Shown here one piece after another: positions 22,090 to 33,829 of a stretch of DNA of 64,000 nt. The notes under the pieces are model-generated. The model was not told where the DNA came from, searched no databases, and saw only the letters and a program-made list of their open reading frames with translations. Positions within the stretch are counted from its first letter, which is position 1. Every line of letters begins with the position of its first letter. The stretch covers positions 20,166,815-20,230,814 of the forward strand of contig OY744615.1 of assembly GCA_963556255.1 (NCBI GenBank). Reading direction: 5' to 3'. The stretch comes from Allolobophora icterica (taxonomy: Eukaryota > Annelida > Clitellata > Crassiclitellata > Lumbricidae). The position numbers were made by a program, and so were the translations under genes.

Positions 22090-23195
22090 TTGGTTAGTCC
22101 TCTGGTAGTGTACAATATTACCCCAGGCTAGTTCAGACAACCGATGTATTTGACTTTCGGCCTGGATGTCAGCTCCTGCATGTCAATGAAGGAGGTTGTA
22201 GGGACACCCAGGCACGTAACTAGGATTTTTCGTTTGGGGGGGCTTAAACCTTGAACATGGCAACATTTATACAGTGTTCATACGAATTTTAGCCGTAAGC
22301 ATACAACGGCTTGACTTGTTTGGGGGGGCTTCAACTTCGTTTGGGGGGGCTTAAGCCCCCCCAAGCCCAACGCTAGTTACGTCCCTGGGGACACCCCTTA
22401 GCAGCTGTTTCCAATTATTCCAGACTATTTCAGACAATCGATGTATTTTCGCACCTTCGATTAATTGAAATGCGTATACGTAGATGCTATTGAGTTTTGA
22501 CCTGGATATCAGCTCTTGCAGCTCACTACGAGGAGTTGAAGTGATATACCCGTAGCAGCTATTTACAATCGTTCCACGCTAGTACATTCAAACGATGTAT
22601 TTTCGCACCTTCGATTCATTGAAATGCGTATACGTAGATGCTTTTGACTTTCGGCCTGGATTTCAGCTCTTGCAGGTCACTAAGAGGAGTTTAAGCAGCT
22701 GTTTACAATCGTTCCAGACTAGTTCACGCAAACAAATGTATTTAGCACCTGCTATTCATTGAATTGCGTATACGTAGGTGTCTTGGAATCTTGGCCTAGA
22801 TGGCAGCTCCTGCAGGTCAATGAGAGGGGTTGAAGTGATATACCCTTAGCAGCTGTTTACAATGGTTCTACTCTAGTACATTCAAATGATGTATTTAGCA
22901 AGCACCTTGGTCAATGAGATGGGTTGAAGTGATATACCCTAGGCAGCTGTTTATAATCGTCCCACGCTAGTACATTTAAAACATGTATTTCGCACATTCT
23001 TTCATTGACATGCATATACGTAGGTGTATTGGAATTGTGGTCTGGATGTCAACTCTTGCATGTCAATGGGAGAGGTTGGCGGGACACCCCTTAGCAGCTG
23101 TTTACAATTGTTCCGGACTAGTTCAGACAATCGATGTATTTCACACCTTCTATTCATTGAAATGTATATACGTAGGTGTATTGAAATTTTGGAAT
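22090..23195. repeat. satellite of about 190-bp units, about six copies
   Basis: Each unit contains, in order, agcagctgttt, a gactagttcagacaat-like word, gatgtattt, gcaccttc, cattgaaatgcgtata, cgtaggtg, and a tcggcctggatgtcagctc-like segment. Copies vary by roughly 10-25 percent by eye. One unit holds the hAT-type insertion at 22209-22387. The array lies just upstream of the PC4-domain gene. Open frames across it are not conserved from copy to copy. Confidence 0.85.
22209..22387. mobile_element. hAT-type MITE in the 190-bp satellite
   Basis: It starts CAGGCACGTAACTAGG and ends GCTAGTTACGTCCCTG, an inverted pair. It is flanked by a perfect GGGACACC duplication (22201-22208 and 22388-22395). 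The GGGACACC word is itself part of the satellite unit, and other units continue across it without the insert (compare 23088). The interior has repeats of tttgggggggcttcaac. Confidence 0.93.
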
Positions 23196-23198
23196 CTA

Positions 23199-23247
23199 GG
23201 GCCGCCGACATCTCAGTCACGTGATTGAGATGAGAGGTCGGCGGCCC
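23199..23247. repeat. near-perfect hairpin between the satellite and a LINE
   Basis: GGGCCGCCGAC at 23199-23209 pairs with GTCGGCGGCCC at 23237-23247. Inside lies ATCTCAGTCACGTGATTGAGAT, itself a palindrome with one mismatch, and a short gagag bulge. It would form a strong cruciform or RNA stem. Confidence 0.85.
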
Positions 23248-23258
23248 TTAGTATACTA

Positions 23259-24730
23259 CTAATTTAGCTCGCTTTTGGTAGGGTTGACAGCTTCCATTCC
23301 ATAGAGGAGAAATGGTTTACAGTGGGCACTAACCAATTGTAACAAAACAGGTTCACTAAATTTGTGACATTTGCTATACAAAGAATTAAATGACCTGTAA
23401 AATTTAACGCGCATTTCATGCATACTAATTTTAAATGACTTGGCTGCAACCAGAAAACAACCCAGATATTTGAGCTTGTTCACATAACTGATCTCTACTC
23501 CGTTGACACTGATGTTCTTACACATATTACGGAACTGTGAACCAATCCTTACGACTTGAGATTTGTCTACATTTAGCTTCATATCTATACTTTCGAGCTC
23601 AACAGAACAAATGTCAACCATAGCTTGGAGGTCACACAGAGATGCTGATATTAAGATAAGATCATCTGCATACATTACGCACCCCAAGTATGTCTCCCCA
23701 ATTCTACACCCATGGTTAGATCGACTTAGCTTTTCAATTATCTCGTTGACATAAACAGCAAACAGAACTGGAGATAGAACACCACCCTGCCTAACACCAC
23801 AGGTCAGAGTTATCATGTCTGATAATATACTGTCCCACCTCACAAAAGCTGCACTCAGACTATACCAGGTTATAAGAGTGGTTAGAACTTCACGAGGAAC
23901 CTGTCTGTCCATTAGCTTATTGAACAAAGCATAGTGATTCACTTTGTCAAAGGCTTTTGACATGTCCAATGCACATAAGTTGACAGTGGACCCATGACTT
24001 GTAAAGTACCGTAGTCCACTACTGCTCTGACTGCAAGGATTGCATGTGAACATCTCAACCCCTTTTTGAATCCAAACTGCAAGTCAGAAGTGTAGAAATA
24101 GCTGCCATAATGCTCAAGTATACACATTTCAAAAAGTTTAGATAAGTTTGAACTTAGTGTGATGCCACGATAGTTATCACTATTGCCATTATCTAAGGTA
24201 GGCCCTTTTTCCAAGGGTATGATTATGCCCAGACCAAAACCGGTGGGAACTCTGCCATGCACAAGCATTTAGTTGAATAACAGCGAGAGTAAAACAACCA
24301 ATCTAGGATGAGCATAAACTAGATGTTCCGTCTCAATGCGATCCAGTCCAGGAGCTTTATATACCTCGTTTCATTTTATGAATAAATTTGTCAACTAGTT
24401 CAACTGATATCATTTTATAGTGAGAAGCTGTATTATATTGGCTAAACCTACTGTGAAAGCGCTTAGGGCCTACTAAGTTTCTCACTGGTTTTTGCATTAT
24501 TAGGAGAGCATGCAGCTCTAAAATTTGTAGCAAAGGCCATAGCAATGTCTCTCGGTTCACTACGAACATCTACAGATAAGGGAGGTTTATGCTTAGCTTT
24601 AAATTTGGTTTGCCAAGTTTTCCAGAAAGAATTTGTGTCCTTCATATAATGCCTAAGCTTTAAAACAACTGCTGTACCATATCTCATGGCAAATCATTTT
24701 GGAAGAGCTTAGCCCATTCACAAGGTCAAT
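23259..24730 (-). mobile_element. decayed non-LTR retrotransposon (reverse transcriptase portion)
   Basis: The minus strand reads through a LINE reverse transcriptase in pieces. SDNYRGITLSSNLSKLFE is in the frame at 23939-24268. The 264-codon frame at 23259-24053 holds LDMSKAFDKVN (motif A), GVRQGGVLSPVLF (motif B), YADDLILI (catalytic motif C) and a KYLGC motif. A frameshift near 24000 joins the two. Upstream frames (24357-24687) hold WKTWQTKFKAKHKPP, typical of the region before the RT. Endonuclease is missing, so the copy is 5'-truncated. The clade is not certain. Confidence 0.9.
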
Positions 24731-25229
24731 CAGGTTTCGTCATCGTTGTCAAGCCCGATACCTTCATCACCTGATCTTACTGGACCAGTCAGATACGTGC
24801 GGATCATGTCCTAATACTGGCATTCCTCTTTTCTAATGACCTGACCTCGCGTTCCACATGCATTACAACCAATCCTTTATATTCATTCTTCGTAAAACCA
24901 ACCTGTGGAATGAGACTTTACAATAGGGCCTCTTAAAAACCTCGTTTTGGGACGTCTTTCACAATAGCTTATATATAAACATTGGCATCTGCTAGAATCT
25001 AGATAGACAACTAATTATCACATGAAATGCGTTCGTTATAGCCATCGACGTATATTGGGATATACGTTGATGGTTATGGACAATAGTTTTGACCTAAATG
25101 GTCTTATATCGTTTACAATACAATTTCCACGCAGGTCAAATTTGGTTTTATCAATACTTTTACCGTAGACGAATTGAAGGTCGTTTGGAAATGCGCTATA
25201 AAATCAAATGATGCACAGAATGGAACTTG
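24731..25229. other. gap between two LINEs, no gene
   Basis: No coding sequence is supported. It contains an 18-bp stem hairpin, with gccatcgacgtatat facing atatacgttgatggt, at 25039-25076. Confidence 0.5.
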
Positions 25230-26119
25230 CACCTAGTTTATGGATATCCAATTTATGAATATCCAAGACCCTCAAAAAGCTTGGGACCTCTATTACAAAG
25301 AATCTGCTAAACTCCTCAACTTATACTACCCTCTCAGGTCAATTACTATCACTTCAAAGGATCCTTACTACATTACACCGGAAATAAAGTTTCTACTTCG
25401 AAAGAAAAACAAACTTCTAAGAAAAGGTCAGATTGGAAAAGCTGAATCCCTTGTTCGTCGAATCTCTAGAGCAATCCTCAAAGTTACCACCTCTTCACTC
25501 AGAGATTTTGACTCAAAAAGGCACCAATTAAGGAGCTCTGGCAAACGGTTAATTCTCTAACAAAGATGCCAAAAGGTCCCTCAACTTCATCAACTATGAC
25601 TGCAGACTCCCTCAACAACTTCTCTGCCTCTGCATCTACTGATCCGAACTATGTTCAACCAAAATACAAACTCTCTGCTATCCTTCCACTCGAGTTAATT
25701 TCGGAGCAAACTCTATTCCATATTGTGGATAATCTTCATCATACCTCAGAAGGCTACGATGGGATTCCTGCCTGGTTTCTACGTTTATCCGCTCCTGGAT
25801 TTTCAAGAATAATTATTATCTCATCTGATTAATCGATCACTAGATGTTTCTCATGTTCCCCTACAATGAAAAAATGCAATAATCCGCCCTAAAGCAAAGA
25901 TCTCAGCTCCTAATGCTCCTTCCGATTTTCGTCCTATTTCTGTTCTTCCGATTCTCTCCAGAATAGTTGAAAGGATTTTGGTTAAAACTGTCTTAGGCCC
26001 TATATCCTAGCCTTGAGGAATTACCATCTTCATTATCTATCAAAGATCAATTCGCCTTTCAGAACACCGGTTCTAATACCTCCGCTTTGATAGCAATTCT
26101 TCAAAGTATTACTGATCTG

Positions 26120-26944
26120 CTCACTTTGTAATTGCAATTGTAATTGTAATTGTAATCGAGAATTTATATAGCGCCACTCATAATCAGAGGCGCTCCCGAC
26201 CCGGGTCAGTGTCTTCACTGACAAAGAGAAATGTTTTCAGGCGCTTGCGAAACTGGGCAGAAGAGAGGGAGAGGAGGACAAGCCTAAAGCCTTGAGGGAG
26301 GCTGTTCCATCTGGAAGGGCCCACAACCGCAAAACTACGGGACTGGGCAGTAGCAGTGCGCATCCAAGGAACTAGCAAGTGGCCACGGGCAGATGACCGG
26401 AGAGAGGCCCGACCAGGCAAACTGGAAACTGGGGTGCAGTAAGTTCTGAGATACAGGGGAGCTGAGCCAACAAGACAGTTACCGGTACGCATGAGGGAAA
26501 GGACCTTAAATTGGATGCGTTACGCGTTGGTGAATGGGAAGCCAGTGAAGTGAGTCCCGGATGTAGGAAGAGATATGGGCAAACTTCATGATGCCCCCTA
26601 TGAGGCGAGCAGCAGCATTAAGGATGGACTGAAGCTTAGATGTATTAGCAGAGGACAGGCCAATATAGACAGCGTTTCCATAGTCAATCCTAGTGCAGAT
26701 CAGAGCATGAACCAAGGTCACAATCGCATGCAACGGAAGACTGGCGAATGGCGCGAAGTTGGCGCAAATAGTAAAAGCATGAGCGAGAGACACTATTGAC
26801 ATGATCAGATAGAGAAAGAGTAGGATCTAGGACAAATCCAAGATCACGGACAGAGGAGGAGAAGTACACATTGGGAAACCTGAGGCGCAGAGAGTCAGCA
26901 TCAATCCTGGCAAGCTGGACACGATTACCGAGCCAAATGTACTT
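26120..26944 (-). mobile_element. LINE 3' fragment inserted antisense into another LINE
   Basis: Reading minus, the end of ORF2 appears: SLARAFTICAN-like and LICTRIDYGNAVYIGLSS, then RSFAVVGPSRWNSLPQGFR and FRKRLKTFLFVSED. These are characteristic of CR1/L2-like LINE C-termini. The 3' tail is (TTACAA)-like, read as (TTGTAA) at 26120-26157 on the plus strand. The host LINE resumes its reading (TNHEYVVIISMDY) directly afterward. The same type of tail ends the fragments at 39350 and 46785. Confidence 0.85.
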
Positions 26945-27543
26945 GGTCTAATCACTAATCATGAATATGTTGTTATAATATCAATGGATTACTCCAAGGC
27001 ATTTGACTCTATTCGTCATTCTGCCATTTCTGAAGCTTTATCTCAGCTCGACATACCAGATAATATTTATAATTGGCTACTCAATTAACCTCCAAGACAG
27101 AAATCACATCACCAGTTTTGAAGGAAAACTATCAAAAATGGCTTCTATAAATGCAAGCGTTGTACATGGTTCTGTGGTTGGGCCTCTAGAATTTATACTT
27201 GGTACTTAATTCAGATCTTCAACCAGTCAACAGCATGAATAAACTTCCTAAATACGCAGATGACTCGTACCTACTCGTTGGATCCCGGAACATCAACACA
27301 GTCTCGGCTGAAATAAACCATATAAATGCTTGGGCAGTTACTACAAATCTACATATTAACCATTCCAAGACTCGTGAAATGGTTGTCATCCGCTCCAACA
27401 TGACTTCTCTAGCTCAAATCCTCCTGCCTCTGGAGTAAATAGATCTACTATCATTAAAATTCTTGGAGTAACCATTGGGGAGAAGCTCTCTATGTCTGCT
27501 CATATCAATCAGATCCTTTGTTCATGTTCTTCCTCCTTGTATG

Positions 27544-28365
27544 CAGTCTTGTTGTCAAGACCTTAAACCTCAAGACCAAGACCAAGACCTTGAACCTCAA
27601 GACCAAGACCAAGACCTTGAACCTCAAGACCAAGACCAAGACCAAGACCTTGAACCTCAAGACCAAGACCGAGACCAAGACCCAAAAAAATCACAATCGT
27701 ATCCAGACTTCTATTCCTTACTAAAAATTGTCCAGTCGGACTACTCGTTATTTTAGTGAAAACATGAGTTTTTCTTTTATTCAAGCAAAACAACTCTAAA
27801 TGGAGACTGCAGAGAATTCCGAATTCGTATTTACAAAAGTCCTTCATGCGAAATGTTATTCCAAATGCCTGTTGAATTTTATAAAAAACCAATTTGCTCA
27901 GAATTTTATGACCAAGACGTGACCTGTGGGGCCTCATAAAAATTCTGCCATGTGAAAAAACACGGTCTACAAGTGCTGAAATCGCTAGCACACAAAGCAG
28001 CTTTTCATAAATTAATCATGAGTCTGTTTGAAATCATTCCATGGTAAATAACCCGAAGTCAAAATAATTGTAGAAAACAACAGTGAAGCCTCATTCACAG
28101 CGTGTAAAAACTAAAGCAATAACTGCATGAGTAATTGTTGGAATTTTTTTTAAATTCTTGCCGTTTGTTAAAATTAATGACTGTTCAAATTGACAAAAGT
28201 CTTGGTCTTGGTCTTGCAAAACCAAGACCAAGACTTTGAACCTCAAGACCAAGACCTTGAACCTCAAGACCAAGACCAAGACCTTTGGTCTCAAGACCAA
28301 GACTTTTAAAAACGAACTCGAGTGCACTCGAGACCAAGACCTTGGTCTCGAGGACAACAAGAGTG
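27544..28365. mobile_element. non-autonomous hAT element with GACCAAGACC arrays, copy 3
   Basis: It starts CAGTCTTGTTGTC and ends GACAACAAGAGTG. A perfect 8-bp duplication CTTGTATG flanks it at 27536-27543 and 28366-28373, inside LINE coding sequence. The arrays occupy about 27557-27685 and 28196-28350. The 16-bp palindrome of copy 1 recurs at 28317-28332. The interior matches copy 1 (gcagagaattccgaattcg). Confidence 0.94.
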
Positions 28366-29160
28366 CTTGTATGCCCTTAAAACTCTCTGTGGTCATGGAA
28401 TTTCTACACAAGCCCTTAACGATGTTACTAGAGCTACGACAATCGCTCGACTTATACATGTACGTTTTCCCAGCTTGGTGGGGTTTCTTAAACAAAGAAG
28501 AACTCGACCGTATCCACAGATTCTATCGTCGTGTAATTCGAGAAAGATATCTACCTGTTGATTCTCCCACTGTTGACCACATCCAGGGGTGTCTATTCCC
28601 CCCTAAGTCATTGGAGCAAGGTCCCTTTCCCCCTCTTCTTCCCCCTTCCCGTTCCTTCCCCCTAAAATGTTGGTACACACACTGACAGATCTTTCTACCC
28701 CTATTTCTTGGATGGAGCATTTGCTCCAAGGTTTCTGTGTAGACGCCTCTGACCACATCTCCAACCTCGCTGATGAACAGCTGTTCAACTCTATTATTAA
28801 CGATCCTAGACATGTCCTTCGTACATTGTGTCCCTTGCGTCAATAACCTTCGTCACCGTCCACACTCCTTTGCTCTGTCTCCTAAGGACAATAAAAATGT
28901 TCTCCCTAGATTGATGTTTAAGGATATCTACTAGCATACTACCCACTTCATAGCTGGCACTTCAGAACCCCCTTTTATTTATCCTACTATTTTGTCATTA
29001 GTCAATTCCTCCTTTTTGTCATTATGTCGATCGTTCCTTTAATTTTTGTCTTATTTTAGCTCTTTATTTTATTTTTTTACATACTGAACCTTCTTCTTAT
29101 ATTGCCATTGTACACTGTTGCGTTATGTCAACTGTCTTTCTGAATAAACGAATACATATA

Positions 29161-29787
29161 TAATTATATAGTCAAAAGAATAATAAACAAGATCTCGTGT
29201 TGACGTTATTAGCCCGCATGTATGGTTTAACTTTAAATCACGATGTAAGAATACACCGTGGTTTAAATTTAAGAGAAAATTATTTTATTCTAGCACATAT
29301 TTTGGCAGTATTGTACTAAAAATTTATTCTTTACAGTATCATTTGCTTATAACATTATATTATTTCCTTCACGGTTATGCCATTGCTCATTGTTGTGTCA
29401 TGCAATATCGGACGGGGTATGTTGTTGACCTCCGTTGTAAACCCATTTTCTTGTCTTTGGATACATAAACACTTTAACAGCAAACTGCATTGGTTTCCTA
29501 GTCGCTTTTAGTACAAGCTCATCATAAAAGTTTTAAAGTCAGTGCCAGTAGAAGTCCAACTTAATCTGATGGCTGGAATTGGATGGTTGTGCCCTTGAAA
29601 GGCAATACAGGATAACTAAAGATGACTAATCTGCACATTTCTGATCATGCCTGAACATAATTAAAGACTGTAACAACTTAGTCAAGCACTGGTGACACAT
29701 TAACTCTTACATCATAACCAATAAAGCAGTCTTGTCAAAACAATTGTCAACAGAAAATATTGTCCAAGCCCAGCAAATATTTACAAT
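29161..29787. other. no gene recognised
   Basis: A/T-rich spacer between the LINE tail and the COPZ retrocopy. It holds no supported coding sequence. Confidence 0.5.
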
Positions 29788-30277
29788 CTACTTCAGCAGC
29801 AACCACTTCAGTTGTTCTTTAGCTTGCTGCAGCACTGAGCTAACAGTTTGCTCCCCTAAAGGAATAACTGTATCACACTCAAGGATGATCCCATTGTCGC
29901 AGATTTCGTCAACTGTCAAGAAGACACCATCCATGTTTTCAATGAGAGTTCGCTTTTCAACGTTCTTTCGCAACATGTTGCTAATCGAATCGTACAGACA
30001 GTTGAGTGTGTTAACAAGAATTAACTCGTTCTCATTGGCACTTCCAATGACGTAAAAGAAAAGATCTACTGCTTCTGTAGACACAAGTCAGTCCTTCGAA
30101 CATGATGATCTCAGCATTGGCTCTATGAGTCTTGTTAAACAAGTTCTTTTCAAACGCCTTCTGCTCTTTGACAGATGGAAATGTGGTGTCATAGTACTTT
30201 GCTAAAATGCTGTTGCTGACATTGTCCAGAATTAGAATTGCTTTGACTGAATACAAAGATGGCTCGCGCATTGGCAT
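29788..30277 (-). pseudogene. COPZ1: retrocopy of coatomer subunit zeta, frameshifted
   Basis: Two minus frames cover most of coatomer zeta, the small COPI adaptor-like subunit that acts in Golgi-ER transport. The first frame (30277 down) starts [19 protein letters not shown] and continues [17 protein letters not shown] and [10 protein letters not shown]. The second (30084 down) has [40 protein letters not shown] and [17 protein letters not shown]. Around 30085 the frame shifts. A segment of roughly 17 residues normally found between ILE-D and the EQTVS region is missing. There are no introns, although animal COPZ genes are split. These features indicate a dead processed copy. No poly(A) tract or target duplication was found. 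Confidence 0.88.
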
Positions 30278-30689
30278 ATCCAGTTTCTGTGAAACTACTT
30301 AATAAAAGGCGAGACTAATTATTTATATGAAATACAGATATATGAAACAATCTTAAATAAATAATAAACTGTTATTATTCAACGTCTCTACATATATCAG
30401 GTTTTGTTGCCATGAGACTTCTGACAATAAACTGTTTCCATCCATGCTTTCCTGCTGCTTCTTGGCTTTTCCATGTTTTCCATCTTGGCTTTTCCGTCTA
30501 TGGGAGCAACTCTTCCTTACGTTGCCAACTCTTATGTCCAACAACTGTGGAAAGCAGAAAAAAAGTCGATTTTTACAGCCATAATATAACAACCAGATAT
30601 CCTTCAAATCGTAATTGTTTCAGTGCCCAAGAAGCTTAGAGTTGTGGGAATCGGCTTATTCAAAGGCATTTCGTAAAAAAAACCTAAAC
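30278..30689. other. no gene recognised
   Basis: Minus-strand and plus-strand frames here are short and lack motifs. It may include the 5' side of the COPZ retrocopy. Confidence 0.5.
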
Positions 30690-30850
30690 CAATTATCAAT
30701 CACACTAGTCTTACCTCTAAGTTACCCAATATTATCTTTTCCACCTCTGTCAGAGATCTTGGCGTCATACTGGATTTAGAACTCGCCCTCTCTCCGCATA
30801 TCTCTCAGCTGAACCGCGATTGCTACTTTCAGCTGCGATAGCTTGATAGC
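30690..30850 (+). mobile_element. LINE reverse transcriptase fragment
   Basis: The plus strand reads VRDLGVILDLELALSPHIS followed by QLNRDCYFQLR. This matches the thumb-side region of CR1/L2-like LINEs (VxDLGVxLDxxLxxxxHI). Only about 50 codons are readable. Confidence 0.75.
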
Positions 30851-31344
30851 TTCGCGTGGTTACCCGCTCTGGTCAGGTTTCTTTAACAACGTGCTGCATG
30901 TTTTCCAACTGGAACGCTCACAGAAGCATTGCTGTGGAATATATTTATATTTTCTCATGCTTAAGTGATGGCCTGTCAAGGGGTCATCCATAAAGGATAT
31001 CCACAAAATATGACCTACTCTGGACCCTTCCTTTGCCGCATATGACCATACCCTCTCTCACCTTTGCGTTCTATAAAAATTTGCACATTTACATAGCTCT
31101 TCCGATTCCTTTCCCCTCAATGAATTAGCCTGTCAGATCAAAACATCCACCACCTCAATCTTTCAGCGATTGTTATTGCTGATAGTTTTCTAGCCCAGAT
31201 TGTATTAGAGTTTTAGTACACGGAATGAGGTTTCAGGCAATCACCTCACTGACCTTTCGTCCCTCGGGGGAAGGTTGAAACAAGGTGGTGTTTAAAAAGT
31301 ATAAAATTTATAATTTATATGCGAATGATTGCACTAGTCATAAC

Positions 31345-33610
31345 CAGTGTCCGATTTGCCGGGGGGTCAGGGGGGTTGGACCCCCCTGCTTCTTTTTTTG
31401 ACCCCTCTGCTTCTAGTCTTTGGCCGACCCCCGAGGGGGTCGGCCTGACCCCCTCAAATTCGTTACCCACAGTCCTAAACCGAAAGACTCCAATACTGCC
31501 TTGTCACCTTTCAGTAATTATTTATTATCCAGTCGGTGCCCTGGTGTAGGCAACTTGGTATCTACAGCTGTTGACAGATTATCTTACTTTTAACTCAGAC
31601 TGAGGTCGTCTACTGATGTAGGCAGAAGCGTGGTATACATATTTCACAGGGCATGACCTTAACGGCTCGGTTCACAGACAGCAGACAACGAATGGACAGA
31701 GGTCCCGTGCTCAAGCCAGCACCCTCAGGCATATCAGCTCCATAGCCACTAGCATCCAGTTGTGGGGTAAATATCTTCCGTGGTATTCTGTCTGAAAGCC
31801 AGCACTCGCTGGCGCTTTTGACCTCGAATGACCTATACAGTTCACATCTATGGCAGTCCACAGCTGTAGGCTGTCATTTCTGTGCTGGGAGTGGCTTTGA
31901 GGCACGCAGCCCTGTAGTATTCGACCTTTATGTCATAGAGTTTGAATTTGCAAATTAGTATTACATGATATAATTTGAAGAGCCTCAGTAATTTCGGCCG
32001 ACAGATATGAATCGAATTTTAGATCGACATAATGGCACTAATCGGCCTAGTGGCTCTCAAAAACGCAAGTTAAGTAAAGAAAAAGCACATATCAAACTGA
32101 TCGAGACTCGAGAGAGTACTTGCAAAGACGCCTCCTATTACTGCTTTCCTTAAGCAACAGATACAAGTACATCTGCTTTCACGTGGTTAAAATGCAGGCT
32201 CATTTGAGCCTGGTGTCACTGGTGATGCTGCAGTTGTCGAACAACCGCCAGTTCAGCAACGTTCCTGCTTAGTCGGGTCTCACTCTGTTGTGGAATAGCA
32301 GAATATGTTCAACTAGAACACCATCAAAGCGCACGTCTCCTAGCATTGGATTATGGTCGAGCGCCAGAATCTGCGCACTCTGCTTCAGAGAAGTTTCAGA
32401 TTGACACTTTTCTGCCCATCGTTGATCAATTCACAACCGAGTTGACAAGAAGACTAGCATCATACGAACTACTCTGCTCAAGGTTTGCTTTTCTATCTAG
32501 GATTGAATCATGTAGTGATGAAGAAATACACAACTCAGCGGAAACTCTTGTAGCAATATAGTGCGATGACCTCGATGAAAACCTTGGCAATGAGCTCATG
32601 CAGTTTTCTTATTTTGTCAAAATGTGTAAACACAAGACAGGTAGCACAGGCCTCAACATAAGTCAGGAGCAGTTCATGTACCAGTTCTCGACAAAGGTGT
32701 TAAAAGTTCATTTCCAAATGTGGAAATTATGGTAAGAGTGTAGGCCTACTTGGTGATCATGGTCACAACTGTAGTGCTGAACGCCCATTGTCTAAGATGA
32801 AGATAATTAGGCATAGGAACAGGCTTCCCACAAGTATGACACATGAGTGACTTATCCATCTTGCAGTGTTGAGCATATATAGAGTGATATTCAATTGGAC
32901 TTTAATCAGTTTATTGATGATTTTGCCAATAGAAAAGCGTGCAGAGTCTCTATTGGGCCTATTCAAATTTAGACCTAACTGACCTAATTAACTGACTCAG
33001 AGCTATCTGCTTTAAGTTTGGAGGTCCTGCTTACCACTAGTTTACATTTCTTTGTTTGTTTGTATCAACAACTTCTATTAAAAACTGGCTAAGAATCTTA
33101 AAGCTTATCCTTTTGTTTTGTATTTGAGAAATTATTGCACACCTATGAATATAGGCCTAATAGAAGACACTTTATTTATAAGGAAAATGATCTTCCTAAT
33201 TTATTTTCATTTATATACAATTAAAAAATAACAATAAATCTAAAATTTTAAACATTGCCTTTGGCACCTTTGCCTGTATGAGTCAGTATAACGTGTTATA
33301 ACTGATGGTATGCGGGTTGTCCCTCTTGAAGACTGCGCATCAACAAAGGCAACAAATCCGCTGCAGAAAGAGCTCAACCATATTGGGCGCCCATGGGCCC
33401 ACCACCCTAAAACCGGCTCTGTTGTTATTAGTAGGTAACTTTAGCTAAAACTCCTGCTGAAAACACCTCCTTTTTTTACCAGATCATTTCAGAAGTTTCC
33501 CATCCCCCCCCCACACATGTCAAACAAGATCGTCGCCAGTGTTTTCAGCTTAGTAATTTTTTATATAGATTTCCGACCCCCCTGCTTCTTTTTTGACAAA
33601 TCGGACCCTG
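31345..33610. mobile_element. 2.3-kb hAT transposon relic
   Basis: The ends CAGTGTCCGATTTGCC and GACAAATCGGACCCTG are inverted. A perfect 8-bp duplication GTCATAAC lies at 31337-31344 and 33611-33618. The two terminal regions share ccccctgcttctttttt in inverted orientation. The interior at about 32340-32740 has a plus-strand transposase remnant. Together these make it a nearly full-length but inactivated hAT copy. The other short hAT-type elements in the window may have used related transposases. Confidence 0.92.
32346..32740 (+). pseudogene. remnant of a hAT-type transposase
   Basis: The frame at 32346-32561 reads SEKFQIDTFLPIVDQFTTEL and LCSRFAFLSRIE. After a stop it resumes as DDLDENLGNELMQFSYF. 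In hAT-type transposases of the ZMYM/ZBED-like group I know the sequence as YxxxTFLPIIDxLxxELxRR followed by FxFL and DL..L..E. The remnant lies in the centre of the element, with an in-frame stop near 32562. No N-terminal zinc finger or C-terminal dimerisation part is readable. Confidence 0.7.
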
Positions 33611-33829
33611 GTCATAACCCCCCCTTTCCACACTTGTCTGCAATTGTCCGCATTTTAATGACCCTTCCATCCCCTTCATTGCGCACGTCCTTTATGGGCG
33701 ACACCCGACACTCCCAGCAAGAGTAGCATATAGTACAAACCTGTTGTCCCATCCACCAAAACTATGACCTTCGTCAAACAGTCCACCAAAAGAACAATGC
33801 ATCCTCCAACTAGGACGATTCTGTCACAA

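Larger units (their letters stand above)
25230..29160 (+). mobile_element. decayed non-LTR retrotransposon broken by two nested insertions
   Basis: Three plus-strand pieces belong together. 25240-26119 has YYITPEIKFLLRKKNKLLRKG and LHHTSEGYDGIPAWFLRLSAP. 26945-27543 has VIISMDYSKAFDSIRHSAI (motif A) with downstream KYADDSYLLVGS (motif C) and LGVTIGEKLSMSAHINQ. 28366-28860 has YAFPAWWGFLNKEELDRIHRF and LFNSIINDPRHVLRTLCPL. A 3' tail runs to the AATAAACGAATACATATA end near 29160. The gaps are filled by a minus-strand LINE 3' end (26120-26944) and a hAT-type element (27544-28365). Many stops and frameshifts show it is dead. The endonuclease end is missing. Confidence 0.85.
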
